From positions 62,001 through 126,000 of the forward strand of contig PABH01000014.1 of NCBI GenBank assembly GCA_002702705.1: a stretch of 64,000 nt of DNA, given 5' to 3'. Positions 9,132 through 16,991 of this stretch are shown here, piece by piece. The DNA is from Anaerolineaceae bacterium. Lineage in GTDB: Bacteria > Chloroflexota > Anaerolineae > Anaerolineales > Anaerolineaceae. The stretch's first letter is position 1, and the number at the start of each line of letters is the position of its first letter. A program made the translations under genes and the position numbers. The notes below the pieces were generated by a model that did not search any database, was not told where the DNA came from, and saw nothing but the letters and a program-made list of their open reading frames with translations.

Positions 9132-10571
9132 ATGAAGCTGAACTTACATAAATTTGCTCTATTATTGGTACTATTCGGATTGTTTCTTTCCGCCTGTCAG
9201 CCTATTGATGTGCCTGAGGACCCTTTTGAAACAACAAATACGGTACAGGTTACCAAAGTTCCTGCTACGCCCATTATTCCGACCGCTACACCAACGCAGA
9301 CCCCAGTGCCTGACTGGTTTATTCCGGAAACGGAGTTAAAGGATGTTAAGATCAGCTTTGTTCACCCCTGGACAGGAGCAGCGGCGAAGCAGATTGAGAT
9401 TTTGGTGGATTCCTTTAATCAGAACAATGCTTGGGGGATTTTTGCAGAGGCTTTTGCAGTCGGTGGAGCGCAGCAGGTCTTTCAGCAGACGGAATATGCT
9501 CTTCAGGCTGGGGAAGCGCCCAATGTGGTGATTGCTCCAGCGGATGAATTGGCCTATTGGAAACAACACGACCAGCTGTTATCCCTGGATGATTATCTTC
9601 AAGATGCCACCTACGGTATGTCTGCTGATCAACAAGCGGCGTTTTACCCCTTGTTTTGGGCGCAGGATGTGGTGAATGGGGAGCGTTTGGGTATACCCGT
9701 TTTCCGCAGCGGCCGTGTTTTGGTCTATAACCAGTCCTGGGCGAAAGAGATGGGATATGGCACACCACCGCAAACCCCTTTGCAATTAAAAAACCAAACC
9801 TGTGCTGCAAGAGATGTAATATTAAACGATGATGTCTGGCAAAACAACGGCGTTGGGGGTTTAATTATTGACCGGCATACCTATACAGCTTTATCCTGGC
9901 TGGTTGGTTTTGGCATTGAAGACTTTCCGACAGATGCGAGTCTGTACCAATTTGACCAACCGCAAACCGTCGAAACATTTGATTATTTGAGAGAACTTTC
10001 GGATGATGTATGTGCCTGGACGAGCCGTAATCCCACGCCTTATGAGTATTTTGCCAATCGAGAAGCCTTGATGTATGCCGCTGAAATTGAAGAAATCATG
10101 ACACAGCAAAAAGCAATGCAGATGGCAGAAAATGAAGATGCCTGGTCCGTGATTCCTTTCCCTGCGAAAAATGGTGAACCGGCACTATTGGTTTATGGAT
10201 CTTCTTATGGCATTATTAAAAATTCACTTCAACAAGATTTGGCAGCCTGGTTATTTATCCGTTGGATGAATGATCCCATCAACCAAAAACAATTAGCACA
10301 AAAACTGGATGCATTTCCGGTCACGAACGGCCTGTTGGAAGAGTTTTCCAGTCAGCGCAGCGCTCAGTGGAAAGCAGCAGTGGAATTGCTGGACAATGCA
10401 AAACCTGCGCCATCCGGAGCGTGGTGGCGCGTGGGACGATTTGTTTTACCGGATGCGGTTTACCAGATTTACCAACCGAATTTTACACCGGATTCTTATG
10501 ATAATTTATTAAATCTGTTGGATGAAACCATTGAATCTTTAAGCAACCAGCCTGCTGCTGCGGGGTGGTAG
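9132..10571 (+). CDS. ABC transporter extracellular substrate-binding lipoprotein (family 1)
   Basis: A 479-residue lipoprotein with signal and lipobox LSACQ about 20 residues in, then a Thr/Pro-rich linker (about 30-62). A family 1 solute-binding domain (sugar/maltose type) follows, with the typical opening VKISFVHPWTG and an alpha-rich lobe. It would capture a sugar, oligosaccharide or similar substrate outside the cell. It is an orphan: no permease or ATPase gene adjoins it. The ligand cannot be inferred. The start is the first ATG; the ribosome site is weak and distant (AAAGGA). Confidence 0.82.
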   Translation: MKLNLHKFALLLVLFGLFLSACQPIDVPEDPFETTNTVQVTKVPATPIIPTATPTQTPVPDWFIPETELKDVKISFVHPWTGAAAKQIEILVDSFNQNNAWGIFAEAFAVGGAQQVFQQTEYALQAGEAPNVVIAPADELAYWKQHDQLLSLDDYLQDATYGMSADQQAAFYPLFWAQDVVNGERLGIPVFRSGRVLVYNQSWAKEMGYGTPPQTPLQLKNQTCAARDVILNDDVWQNNGVGGLIIDRHTYTALSWLVGFGIEDFPTDASLYQFDQPQTVETFDYLRELSDDVCAWTSRNPTPYEYFANREALMYAAEIEEIMTQQKAMQMAENEDAWSVIPFPAKNGEPALLVYGSSYGIIKNSLQQDLAAWLFIRWMNDPINQKQLAQKLDAFPVTNGLLEEFSSQRSAQWKAAVELLDNAKPAPSGAWWRVGRFVLPDAVYQIYQPNFTPDSYDNLLNLLDETIESLSNQPAAAGW

Positions 10572-10683
10572 AAATTAACCTCGAACTACACCAAACAAAC
10601 CAAGTGGTTGAATAAGAATAACTTCCCCTGAAGCGCGTTCTTTCTGAATCCAATAACAACTCAAACTGTATAAGTATAAAAAG

Positions 10684-10710
10684 AAAACCGCTCAAGAAAC
10701 GGTTTTTTTT
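10684..10710. terminator. Bidirectional terminator between binding protein and tRNA genes
   Basis: The stem AAAACCG (10684-10690) / CGGTTTT (10700-10706) has T-runs on both strands: TTTTTTTT on plus and TTTTCTTTTT on minus. It suits both the plus-strand binding-protein gene and the minus-strand tRNA pair that converge here. Confidence 0.8.
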
Positions 10711-10723
10711 CTGATCGTTATAG

Positions 10724-10794
<71 letters not shown>

Positions 10795-10814
10795 ATCGGT
10801 TTTTTGAAAATTAG

Positions 10815-10887
10815 AGCGGGCAACGAGACTCGAACTCGTGACCTTCTCCTTGGCAAGGAGGTGTTCTACCAACTGAACTATGCCCGC
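10815..10887 (-). tRNA. tRNA-Gly (anticodon GCC)
   Basis: A 73-nt cloverleaf on the minus strand. The acceptor stem is GCGGGCA/TGCCCGC with discriminator T. The D-arm is GTTCAGTTGGTAGAAC, the anticodon loop TTGCCAA and the T-arm ACGAGTTCGAGTCTCGT. The first base pair of the anticodon stem is a C-A mismatch. No CCA is encoded. It is transcribed first, 20 bp before tRNA-Cys. Confidence 0.95.
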
Positions 10888-10917
10888 GGAATAATGTTGT
10901 TTACCCAACGTGCCGAA

Positions 10918-10946
10918 AGTATACACCGTGCAGCTTAAATCGTCAA
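10918..10946 (-). promoter_or_regulatory. Promoter of the tRNA-Gly/tRNA-Cys operon
   Basis: On the minus strand, -35 TTGACG (10946-10941) and -10 TATACT (10923-10918) are spaced by 17 bp. This gives a start about 25 bp before tRNA-Gly. Confidence 0.85.
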
Positions 10947-10997
10947 GACTTTTTAATAGGAAAATTTAAAATTTTTTTAAGAGAAATTATGTTTTTA

Positions 10998-11750
10998 TTA
11001 ACCATTCTGATCAATTGGTAAATAACGAATCATTTCCTCAATTAAATCATCTTCAATCGTATGAGAATAATAAATTGTCTTCTCCTCAACCTGTTTTTGT
11101 TCCTTTGTTATTTTCCAGTTTTGCAAGATATTGTTTTTGATAATCGGTTTGCGGATTTCTTTTTGGCGTATGTAACCAAGAATTTCATCAAGATCAATGC
11201 TGTGTTTATTTAAAATCAGATACATATCATAAAAATCGCGATACCGCGCACGCTCATTCATCGCTCGAATTTTTTCAGCACATATTTCTCGAATATCCAT
11301 CACGCTAACAGGAAATTCAATACCCCAAACTGTTCGATAAGGAACTTCTTGCACAGGTAATAATACATTTTGCATTACGTCAATATCTATTTTAATTGAA
11401 TTGGGAAAACCGATTGGACCGGTATAAAGAAGTCTTTCGATTTTTATTGTAGCTGTAGATTGGTAATGTTTCTTGATTTCAAGATAGTCAACACTGGTGA
11501 GCACTTTTTTTAATTCATCAAATAATATGGGTTGCTGCCTGGAAGAAAAATCCAAGTCCTCTGAAAAGCGATGTTGCTCCAGATAACAGTGATGGATTGA
11601 GGTTCCACCTTTAAAAACCAATTTTTTTCCTAAAACGGAGCGACTAATCAATTGCAAAACAAGAGCTAACAGGTAATCTTTTTCAGCGATATGTAAAGGG
11701 TATCTAATAGAACGTCGATTGAGAATTTCTAATTGTTGGCGTGATAACAT
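10998..11750 (-). CDS. abiEii: AbiEii-type nucleotidyltransferase toxin (type IV toxin-antitoxin)
   Basis: A 250-residue member of the AbiEii family, a nucleotidyltransferase toxin that blocks growth during phage infection (MenT-type enzymes modify tRNA). The active-site block KGGTSIHHCYLEQHRFSEDLDFS (about 46-68) is shown here by its ends: KGGTS and RFSEDLDF, where the paired acidic residues bind metal. A further conserved D lies in IDIDVM, and the motif EKIRAMNERARYRDFYD lies about two thirds in. Its ATG shares one base with the antitoxin stop (TGATG), so synthesis is coupled. Confidence 0.92.
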   Translation of the reverse strand: MLSRQQLEILNRRSIRYPLHIAEKDYLLALVLQLISRSVLGKKLVFKGGTSIHHCYLEQHRFSEDLDFSSRQQPILFDELKKVLTSVDYLEIKKHYQSTATIKIERLLYTGPIGFPNSIKIDIDVMQNVLLPVQEVPYRTVWGIEFPVSVMDIREICAEKIRAMNERARYRDFYDMYLILNKHSIDLDEILGYIRQKEIRKPIIKNNILQNWKITKEQKQVEEKTIYYSHTIEDDLIEEMIRYLPIDQNG

Positions 11751-12541
11751 CAGTCCCCCTTCTCTGTCTGGTATTTATTGAAATATTCATCATAATAGAG
11801 TCTCCATTTGGCATTGAAAGTTTTATCATTGGTACTCATCCAATGCGTACTTCGATTACCTGCGAGATTTTGGAATAGTTCCTTTGAATCCCACCCTAAA
11901 AAATCAAAAATTAAACCAAAAATCTTAACGGTCTTTTGTGAAGCGAGACCAATATAATAAGTTAAAAGTTCTATATTTATATCCTTTTCATAGGTTTGTA
12001 GTTTTTCAATAACCAGATCAACCACATATCTTCCTGTGCGAAAATGAACGAGATCCACCAAGGCCTTTTCAGCATAGGCTATTTTGGCAGTCATACCTTC
12101 GATTTCTACCTTTTCCCAACCCACAAATAATTTTTTCTGTGATTTGATAAATTGGTATTCGATTGCTTCAAGTTTCTTCTCCTTGTACTGTTTTAATGAA
12201 ATGGAAGTGAATTGTCGAACAAATTGATCAAACATTCCCCGATAATTTAATGCTGCTTCGAAAGAAACATAGGAATCTTCCACCAGGAGTGCCGCAATTA
12301 CATAAGGTGAAACAGATAAAAGACCTCGACTACTTAAATCATTGATAGCATAAAGACTACGCTTTATCCGAATTAACCAACCATTTTTTACCAGTTGTTG
12401 GATTCGATTATGAGTCTGTTGGTAGTCCCAAATCGCCTTCGCTTCCGCTTCTATTTCGACTGATGTGACTAATTTTCCATATTTAGCGATCAACAATTCC
12501 AGAAGCTCGCCATCTTTATCAGCTAAGATTGTTTTTTTCAT
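11750..12541 (-). CDS. abiEi: AbiEi-type antitoxin / transcriptional regulator
   Basis: A 263-residue antitoxin partner of AbiEii. The N-terminal part (about 1-80) is a winged-helix domain (LLIAKYGKLVTSVEIEAEA...), and the rest is the AbiEi C-terminal region, which counters the toxin. AbiEi proteins repress their own operon by binding inverted repeats in the promoter; a matching promoter and inverted repeat lie at 12580-12645. The toxin gene follows with a one-base overlap. Together they form a complete type IV module, a common defence or stability cassette. Confidence 0.88.
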   Translation of the reverse strand: MKKTILADKDGELLELLIAKYGKLVTSVEIEAEAKAIWDYQQTHNRIQQLVKNGWLIRIKRSLYAINDLSSRGLLSVSPYVIAALLVEDSYVSFEAALNYRGMFDQFVRQFTSISLKQYKEKKLEAIEYQFIKSQKKLFVGWEKVEIEGMTAKIAYAEKALVDLVHFRTGRYVVDLVIEKLQTYEKDINIELLTYYIGLASQKTVKIFGLIFDFLGWDSKELFQNLAGNRSTHWMSTNDKTFNAKWRLYYDEYFNKYQTEKGD

Positions 12542-12579
12542 ATGCCCTTATTAATTTATACGAGTTAATATCTATATAT

Positions 12580-12645
12580 AAAATACACCAAGCTGGCTTT
12601 TGAGTCAAGAGTTATACTCGGATTTTGAGTTACTGCGACTCTTGA
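12580..12645 (-). promoter_or_regulatory. abiE promoter with overlapping candidate AbiEi operator
   Basis: On the minus strand, -35 TTGACT (12608-12603) and -10 TATTTT (12585-12580) are 17 bp apart. The -35 is overlapped by one arm of an inverted repeat, TCAAGAGT (12605-12612) and ACTCTTGA (12638-12645). That position suits autorepression by AbiEi. Confidence 0.6.
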
Positions 12646-12733
12646 AACAATCTTTAAAGCTATTCGTCATGTAAGGTTTGTTACTTCAAATTTAACAGAC
12701 TTGTAAGCCCAAAATCCTCCGCCCATATTCTGC

Positions 12734-12762
12734 TTGACACTGTTAATTGACTATGCTAAATT
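12734..12762 (+). promoter_or_regulatory. Promoter of the roadblock operon
   Basis: -35 TTGACA (12734-12739), a 17-bp spacer and -10 TAAATT (12757-12762) are preceded by TATGC. The start would be about 60 bp before the roadblock gene. Confidence 0.7.
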
Positions 12763-12827
12763 ATTAATTGGTCTATTCCTATTTTTCCTTAATTTAATGA
12801 CCAAAATCTTCGTTCAGGAGCAATGCT

Positions 12828-13199
12828 TTGACGAAATCTAGAACACAACTCATGGTTGAGCGTTTGCGCGAGCTTCAGGCATCCTCACCGGATATTGAAG
12901 CCTCAGCAATTGTTAGTGTCGATGGTTTAACCATTGCATCCGCTCTTCCCCAAGGCGTTGAGGAAGATCGTGTTTCCGCAATGTCTGCTGCCATGTTATC
13001 TTTGGGGGAGCGAATTGCAAACGAGTTAGGCCGTGGTTCCCTTGATCAGGTCTATATTAAGGGTGAACAAGGGTATGTTGTATTAATGTCGATTGGTGAA
13101 GATGCAGTTTTGACCGCCCTGGCTCGTGAACAGGCGAAATTGGGCTTAATCTTCCTGGATATGCGCCGCGCAGCCGAAGACCTTACAAAACTTGTATAA
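12828..13199 (+). CDS. Roadblock/LC7 domain protein
   Basis: A 123-residue protein that is essentially one roadblock/LC7 domain. It shows the typical pattern of a central IEASAIVSVDGLTIASALP strand-helix and a C-terminal half VYIKGEQGYVVLMSIGEDAVLT. Roadblock proteins act as GTPase-activating or scaffolding partners of small Ras-like GTPases such as MglA, and are cytosolic dimers. No GTPase gene lies in the operon, so the partner must be elsewhere or the role is different. It is first of four co-directional genes with gaps of 12, 3 and 7 bp. The start is the ATG or TTG at 12828. Confidence 0.85.
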   Translation: MTKSRTQLMVERLRELQASSPDIEASAIVSVDGLTIASALPQGVEEDRVSAMSAAMLSLGERIANELGRGSLDQVYIKGEQGYVVLMSIGEDAVLTALAREQAKLGLIFLDMRRAAEDLTKLV

Positions 13200-13211
13200 G
13201 ATTGGACCAAT

Positions 13212-13844
13212 ATGGAACCGATTCCAAAGAGTGGACTTTATTACCCTAATAAAATATCCCGGATTGCACTCACAGCACTCGAAGACGTGATGGGGAAAAA
13301 TGGTTTAAATGCGATTTTAAATCTAGCGAACTTACAACATCTTTTAGATAATTTGCCCCCAGATAATTTAAACCGTGAATTTGACTTTGCCAATTTTTCA
13401 TCCATTTGGGGTGCTCTGGAAGAAATGTATGGCCCACGCGGTGGCCGGGGTTTGGCACTGCGTGCCGGACGGGCTACTTTTGCTGAGGGATTACGTAATT
13501 TTGGTGCGCTAGCAGGCGCTGGCGACCTTGCATTTAAGGTCCTTCCGCTGCAAACCAAATTAAAAGTTGGTATTCCGGCAATGGCAAGAATTTTCAGCCA
13601 AACCAGTGACCAACATTCTACGGTTGAAGAAAAAGAAGATCATTATATCTATACCATTCACAAATGTCCTGTCTGTTATGGCCGGCATACGGAAAAAGCT
13701 TGCTGTTTTGTGGCAACTGGCTTGCTGCAAGAAGGTTTGAAGTGGGTCTCCGGTGGGCATGAGTTTCGGGTTAATGAATCAAAATGTATTGCCGTCGGGG
13801 AAGATGTTTGTGAGTTTATCATTCAAAAAGAGCCAATCGGGTAA
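13212..13844 (+). CDS. V4R (4-vinyl reductase-like) domain protein
   Basis: A 210-residue protein with a C-terminal V4R domain (about 125-205), a predicted small-molecule or hydrocarbon sensor related to the bacteriochlorophyll 4-vinyl reductase BchJ. Cys/His residues are plentiful (CPVCYGRHTEKACC, then SKCIAVGEDVCEF), which hints at metal binding. The N-terminal 120 residues are helical and of unknown family. It sits between the roadblock and response-regulator genes, so a sensory role in that system is more likely than pigment synthesis; no pigment genes are nearby. Confidence 0.72.
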   Translation: MEPIPKSGLYYPNKISRIALTALEDVMGKNGLNAILNLANLQHLLDNLPPDNLNREFDFANFSSIWGALEEMYGPRGGRGLALRAGRATFAEGLRNFGALAGAGDLAFKVLPLQTKLKVGIPAMARIFSQTSDQHSTVEEKEDHYIYTIHKCPVCYGRHTEKACCFVATGLLQEGLKWVSGGHEFRVNESKCIAVGEDVCEFIIQKEPIG

Positions 13845-13847
13845 CAA

Positions 13848-14699
13848 GTGAGCAAACAATCTCCTGCTTCTTTATTAATCATTGAAGATGATTTGGATAT
13901 TGCGGATATGCTAAACGCATATTTCCACGTTCAGGGTTATGATGTTGAAACGGTAAATTGGGGAGAAGATGGGGTGCGTCTGTGCCAAACCAACCCACCC
14001 GACCTGGTTATCCTGGATATCCGGTTGCCGGATATTGATGGGTATGAAGTGGCCAGGCGGTTAAAAGCAAACCGCAAAACCCATGATATTCCGATCATTT
14101 TCTTAACGGAAAAACGACAACGGGAAGATCGCTTACAAGGTTTGTCATTAAATGTTGATGATTACATCACCAAACCGTTTGATATTCAAGAATTACGTTT
14201 GCGGGTGCGAAATACGTTGTTACGGCACCAACGCGGGGTATTAACCAATGCGGTTACCGGACTGCCTGAACGCCAGTTAATCACGGAAGAGATTGAAAAA
14301 AGATTGATATTGGGAGATTTTGTTCTCATCCTGGTTTCGATTAAGAATTTATCCGCATTCCGCGAAGTTTATGGTTTCATCGCTTCGGATGATTTACTGC
14401 GGGCTGTGGTTATTATGTTACGTGATATTCTTAACCAACATACCCACCAGCAGTCTTTTTTAGGCCAGCTGGCAGAAGAAAATTTTGTTCTGATGCTGCC
14501 TGTTCATGAACCGGAAGTTTTGATCCAACGTTTAGAACAAAGTATTAAAAAATCCTTTGATTATTTTTATAATGAACGCGATCGTGAATCAGGCCGGTTT
14601 GAACATCAGCTTCGTTTGAATATTCACCATTGGATTATTCGCTCCGGAAGTATTAACCTGCAAACCCTGCTTTCAGAAGTGGATCAAAGAATCGTTTAG
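13848..14699 (+). CDS. Response regulator with degenerate GGDEF-like output domain
   Basis: A 283-residue protein. Residues 1-125 are a REC domain with acidic pocket EDD, phospho-acceptor Asp in LVILDIRLPDIDGYE, and Lys in TKPFD. The remaining 150 residues follow the fold order of a diguanylate cyclase, but the active-site loop GGDEF is replaced by LAEENF, so it should not make cyclic di-GMP. It may bind a nucleotide or a protein. It starts with GTG, 3 bp after the V4R gene stop. No histidine kinase is adjacent. Confidence 0.8.
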   Translation: MSKQSPASLLIIEDDLDIADMLNAYFHVQGYDVETVNWGEDGVRLCQTNPPDLVILDIRLPDIDGYEVARRLKANRKTHDIPIIFLTEKRQREDRLQGLSLNVDDYITKPFDIQELRLRVRNTLLRHQRGVLTNAVTGLPERQLITEEIEKRLILGDFVLILVSIKNLSAFREVYGFIASDDLLRAVVIMLRDILNQHTHQQSFLGQLAEENFVLMLPVHEPEVLIQRLEQSIKKSFDYFYNERDRESGRFEHQLRLNIHHWIIRSGSINLQTLLSEVDQRIV

Positions 14700-14706
14700 G
14701 GTAAAT

Positions 14707-15441
14707 TTGAAAACAACAATTGTCATTCCTACCTACAATGAAGCGGAAAACCTGAAAAAATTGGTTTCCGAATTAATGAAAATCCCTGAAATTAATTTAT
14801 TAATTGTTGATGACAACAGTCCGGATGGGACTGGGCAGATTGCTGACGAGCTTAAACAAGAATTAAATGGGCGGTTGGATGTTTTGCATCGGGCTGGTAA
14901 ACAAGGTTTGGGTACAGCCTATATTCAGGGTTTCCAATATGCCATCCAGCAAGGTGCGGACGCAGTTGGGCAAATGGATGCAGATTTTTCCCATCCGATT
15001 GATAAACTCCCCATCATGATGGAACTGCTGCCAGCGTATGATTTTGTATTAGGATCCCGCTATGTGCCAGGCGGCAGCCTGGATGAACGTTGGCCGTTTT
15101 GGCGAAAATTTTTGTCCGGATTTGGAAATGTATATGCCCGTGTTATTTTGGGAATGTCCATTCGGGATGTAACCGGCGGGTACCGCTTGTGGAAACGTGA
15201 AACCCTGCAAGGGATGCCCTTAGAGCGGGTTCGGTCCAATGGTTATATTTTCCAGGTGGAAATGGCGTACCTTGCTTCCAAATTAGGGTATTTTTGCAAA
15301 GAAACCCCGATTCATTTTGCAGACCGCCGCTGGGGAAAATCAAAAATGTCTTTTCGGATACAAATCGAAGCTGCCATTCGAACCTGGGTTTTATTAACCC
15401 GATACCGAGATTTGCAAAAAAAATTGACGATGCGGAAATAA
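14707..15441 (+). CDS. Polyprenol-phosphate mannosyltransferase (Dpm1-like, GT2)
   Basis: A 244-residue GT2 enzyme of the dolichol/polyprenol-phosphate mannose synthase family. It would transfer a hexose from a nucleotide sugar to polyprenyl phosphate on the cytosolic side of the membrane for protein or glycolipid glycosylation. Motifs are TIVIPTYNEAENL, VDDNSPDGT, the metal-binding DAD (QMDADFSHP) and GSRYVPGG. It has no C-terminal membrane domain, so it is the soluble type. The start is TTG at 14707, directly before the KTTIVIPTYNE motif, as in the family. It is last in the roadblock operon and may be only loosely related to the signalling genes. Confidence 0.9.
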   Translation: MKTTIVIPTYNEAENLKKLVSELMKIPEINLLIVDDNSPDGTGQIADELKQELNGRLDVLHRAGKQGLGTAYIQGFQYAIQQGADAVGQMDADFSHPIDKLPIMMELLPAYDFVLGSRYVPGGSLDERWPFWRKFLSGFGNVYARVILGMSIRDVTGGYRLWKRETLQGMPLERVRSNGYIFQVEMAYLASKLGYFCKETPIHFADRRWGKSKMSFRIQIEAAIRTWVLLTRYRDLQKKLTMRK

Positions 15442-15541
15442 ATAGACCTTGATTAATAGGCATTAAATTGTTAAACTTTCATTTAGATTTACCAATTCAT
15501 ATCCTCAAACTGCTGCCTTAAATCTGGAGGAGAAACGTTTT

Positions 15542-15577
15542 ATGCAGCATTCGAGGTATTTTGAGGGCGTTCAATAG
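15542..15577 (+). CDS. Putative 11-codon leader peptide
   Basis: A short open frame, ATG to TAG, would encode MQHSRYFEGVQ. It has GGAGGAG (15526-15532) upstream. Its last codons lie in the left half of a GC-rich hairpin (15562-15587). This is the layout of a translated leader or attenuator before the SGNH-like lipoprotein gene. There is no homology evidence, and chance cannot be excluded. Confidence 0.3.
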   Translation: MQHSRYFEGVQ

Positions 15578-15590
15578 AGCGCCCTCATTT
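15562..15590 (+). terminator. GC-rich hairpin between dpm1-like and lipoprotein genes
   Basis: A perfect 8-bp stem, TGAGGGCG (15562-15569) with CGCCCTCA (15580-15587), is followed by TTT only. It could be a weak terminator for the upstream operon or an attenuator tied to the short leader frame it overlaps. Confidence 0.5.
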
Positions 15591-15609
15591 ATAAGGAAAG
15601 TGTAATATT

Positions 15610-16635
15610 TTGAACTTGATTAATCGTAAAAATTTATTCTTTTTTCTCATATTGATGACCTTAACTGCCTGCCAATCACAGGTTTTACCGGCAGAAACAC
15701 AAACTTCACAGCCGATGGAAAACACAATTTCACCGGTAGAAAACGTTGGATTGGATCGAACGGAAACACCAGTGCCTTCGGTACCTGTGTCAACGGTCAC
15801 AAAAACTTTCGCAGCAGTCTCAAAAACGCCGACTCTTTCACCCGTAGTTCCTACACCAACACCAACCGTTACCATTCAAGTTACCCCAACGGAGGATACC
15901 CGGTTGTTACCGAATGATTGGCGAAATTGGCCTATCATTCCCACACTCAGCCCGAATGCTTACCGAATTTATCAAAAAGGTCTCTCCATGGGGAATGATC
16001 CGGCCCGCTTTTCTGTGATTGGAGACTGCCAGAGTGTCCCGGAAGTATTTTTGGGTGTGTATGAGACGGATTGGTATTGGTTGGGCGATGATTATTCCTA
16101 TTTGCAAGAAACAATCGATGCCTATCCCGGTTCGTTTTCTCATGAAAGTTTAGCGGTAAAAGGCGGCATGAGTACTTCCACAGCACTTTCACCGCTTTGG
16201 GCGGACCAAGAAAAATGCAGTAATAATGAAAGTCCGGTGGAGTGTGAACTGCGCGATTACCAACCCAGCATTGTTTTTATTAACCTCGGTACCAATTGGC
16301 GGGCAGATGCTTCTACCGTGCCTTATGAAGAATATTTACGAAAAATTGTGGATATTGTTATCGATCATGGCACTTTGCCGATCCTGTTAACCAAAGCCGA
16401 TAATATTGAAGGAGACTTTAGTATCAATTTGATTACGGCAAAAGTTGCCTATGACAATGATGTGCCCTTGGTCAATTTTTGGATGGCAGCCCAGTATTTA
16501 AAAAATAAAGGATTGGATGAAAGCAAGGATAATATTTACTTAACCCCGGATGGCTGGGACCAGCGCAATTTTGTTGCGTTAGAATCGTTGGATGCTGTTC
16601 GCAGACAAATCAGCGAATACAACAGCAAAGAGTAG
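15610..16635 (+). CDS. SGNH-like lipoprotein with altered catalytic motifs
   Basis: A 341-residue secreted lipoprotein with signal peptide and lipobox LTACQ about 20 residues in. A Thr/Pro/Val-rich linker (about 30-95) leads to a C-terminal domain resembling the SGNH/GDSL hydrolase fold: SVIGDCQS (block I), an NLGTNW segment (block III) and LTPDGWDQRN in the block V position. The block I nucleophile is Cys where Ser is usual, and block V lacks the expected His, so hydrolase activity is doubtful. The start is TTG at 15610, with AAGGAAAG upstream; a TTG at 15616 is also possible. Confidence 0.7.
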   Translation: MNLINRKNLFFFLILMTLTACQSQVLPAETQTSQPMENTISPVENVGLDRTETPVPSVPVSTVTKTFAAVSKTPTLSPVVPTPTPTVTIQVTPTEDTRLLPNDWRNWPIIPTLSPNAYRIYQKGLSMGNDPARFSVIGDCQSVPEVFLGVYETDWYWLGDDYSYLQETIDAYPGSFSHESLAVKGGMSTSTALSPLWADQEKCSNNESPVECELRDYQPSIVFINLGTNWRADASTVPYEEYLRKIVDIVIDHGTLPILLTKADNIEGDFSINLITAKVAYDNDVPLVNFWMAAQYLKNKGLDESKDNIYLTPDGWDQRNFVALESLDAVRRQISEYNSKE

Positions 16636-16980
16636 GTTGGGCAGGGCTGACTTTTAGATCGTTTGATTGCGAGAAAAGATTGAATTTCAAGGCAAATGGA
16701 AAGCTGCGTGCCCAACAAAAAAAGAAATTCGAAAAGAGACGTAGGTTGGGCATGGTCTGACTTTTAGATCGTTTGTTTGCGAGATGAGATTGAATTTCAA
16801 GGCAAATGGAAAGCCACGTGCCCAACAAAAAAAAGAAAAACGAAAAGAGGTGTAGGTTGGGCAGGGCCTAACTTTTAGATCGTTTGATTGCGAGAAAAGA
16901 TTGAATTTCAAGGCAAATGGAAAGCCACGTGCCCAACAAAAAAAGAAAAACGAAAAGATGTGTAGGTTGGGCATGGTCTG
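16632..16980. repeat. Tandem array of about 110-bp units containing a GTTGGGCA/TGCCCAAC hairpin
   Basis: Three full copies begin at 16632, 16741 and 16852, with a fourth, truncated after about 20 bp, at 16962. Each unit starts GTAGGTTGGGCA. Each holds an inverted repeat GTTGGGCA...TGCCCAAC (16636-16716, 16745-16826, 16856-16937) and ends with an A-rich spacer of about 28 bp. Periods are 109, 111 and 110 bp. Open frames across it are repeat artefacts because the period is not a multiple of three in every unit. It overlaps the last codon of the SGNH-like gene. Confidence 0.85.
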
Positions 16981-16991
16981 GGCAAGCGCTT

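Noticed and set aside
10998-12541. AbiE pair as part of a larger defence island or prophage
   Set aside because: The flanking genes are tRNAs and a signalling operon; no other defence, integrase or phage gene is seen.
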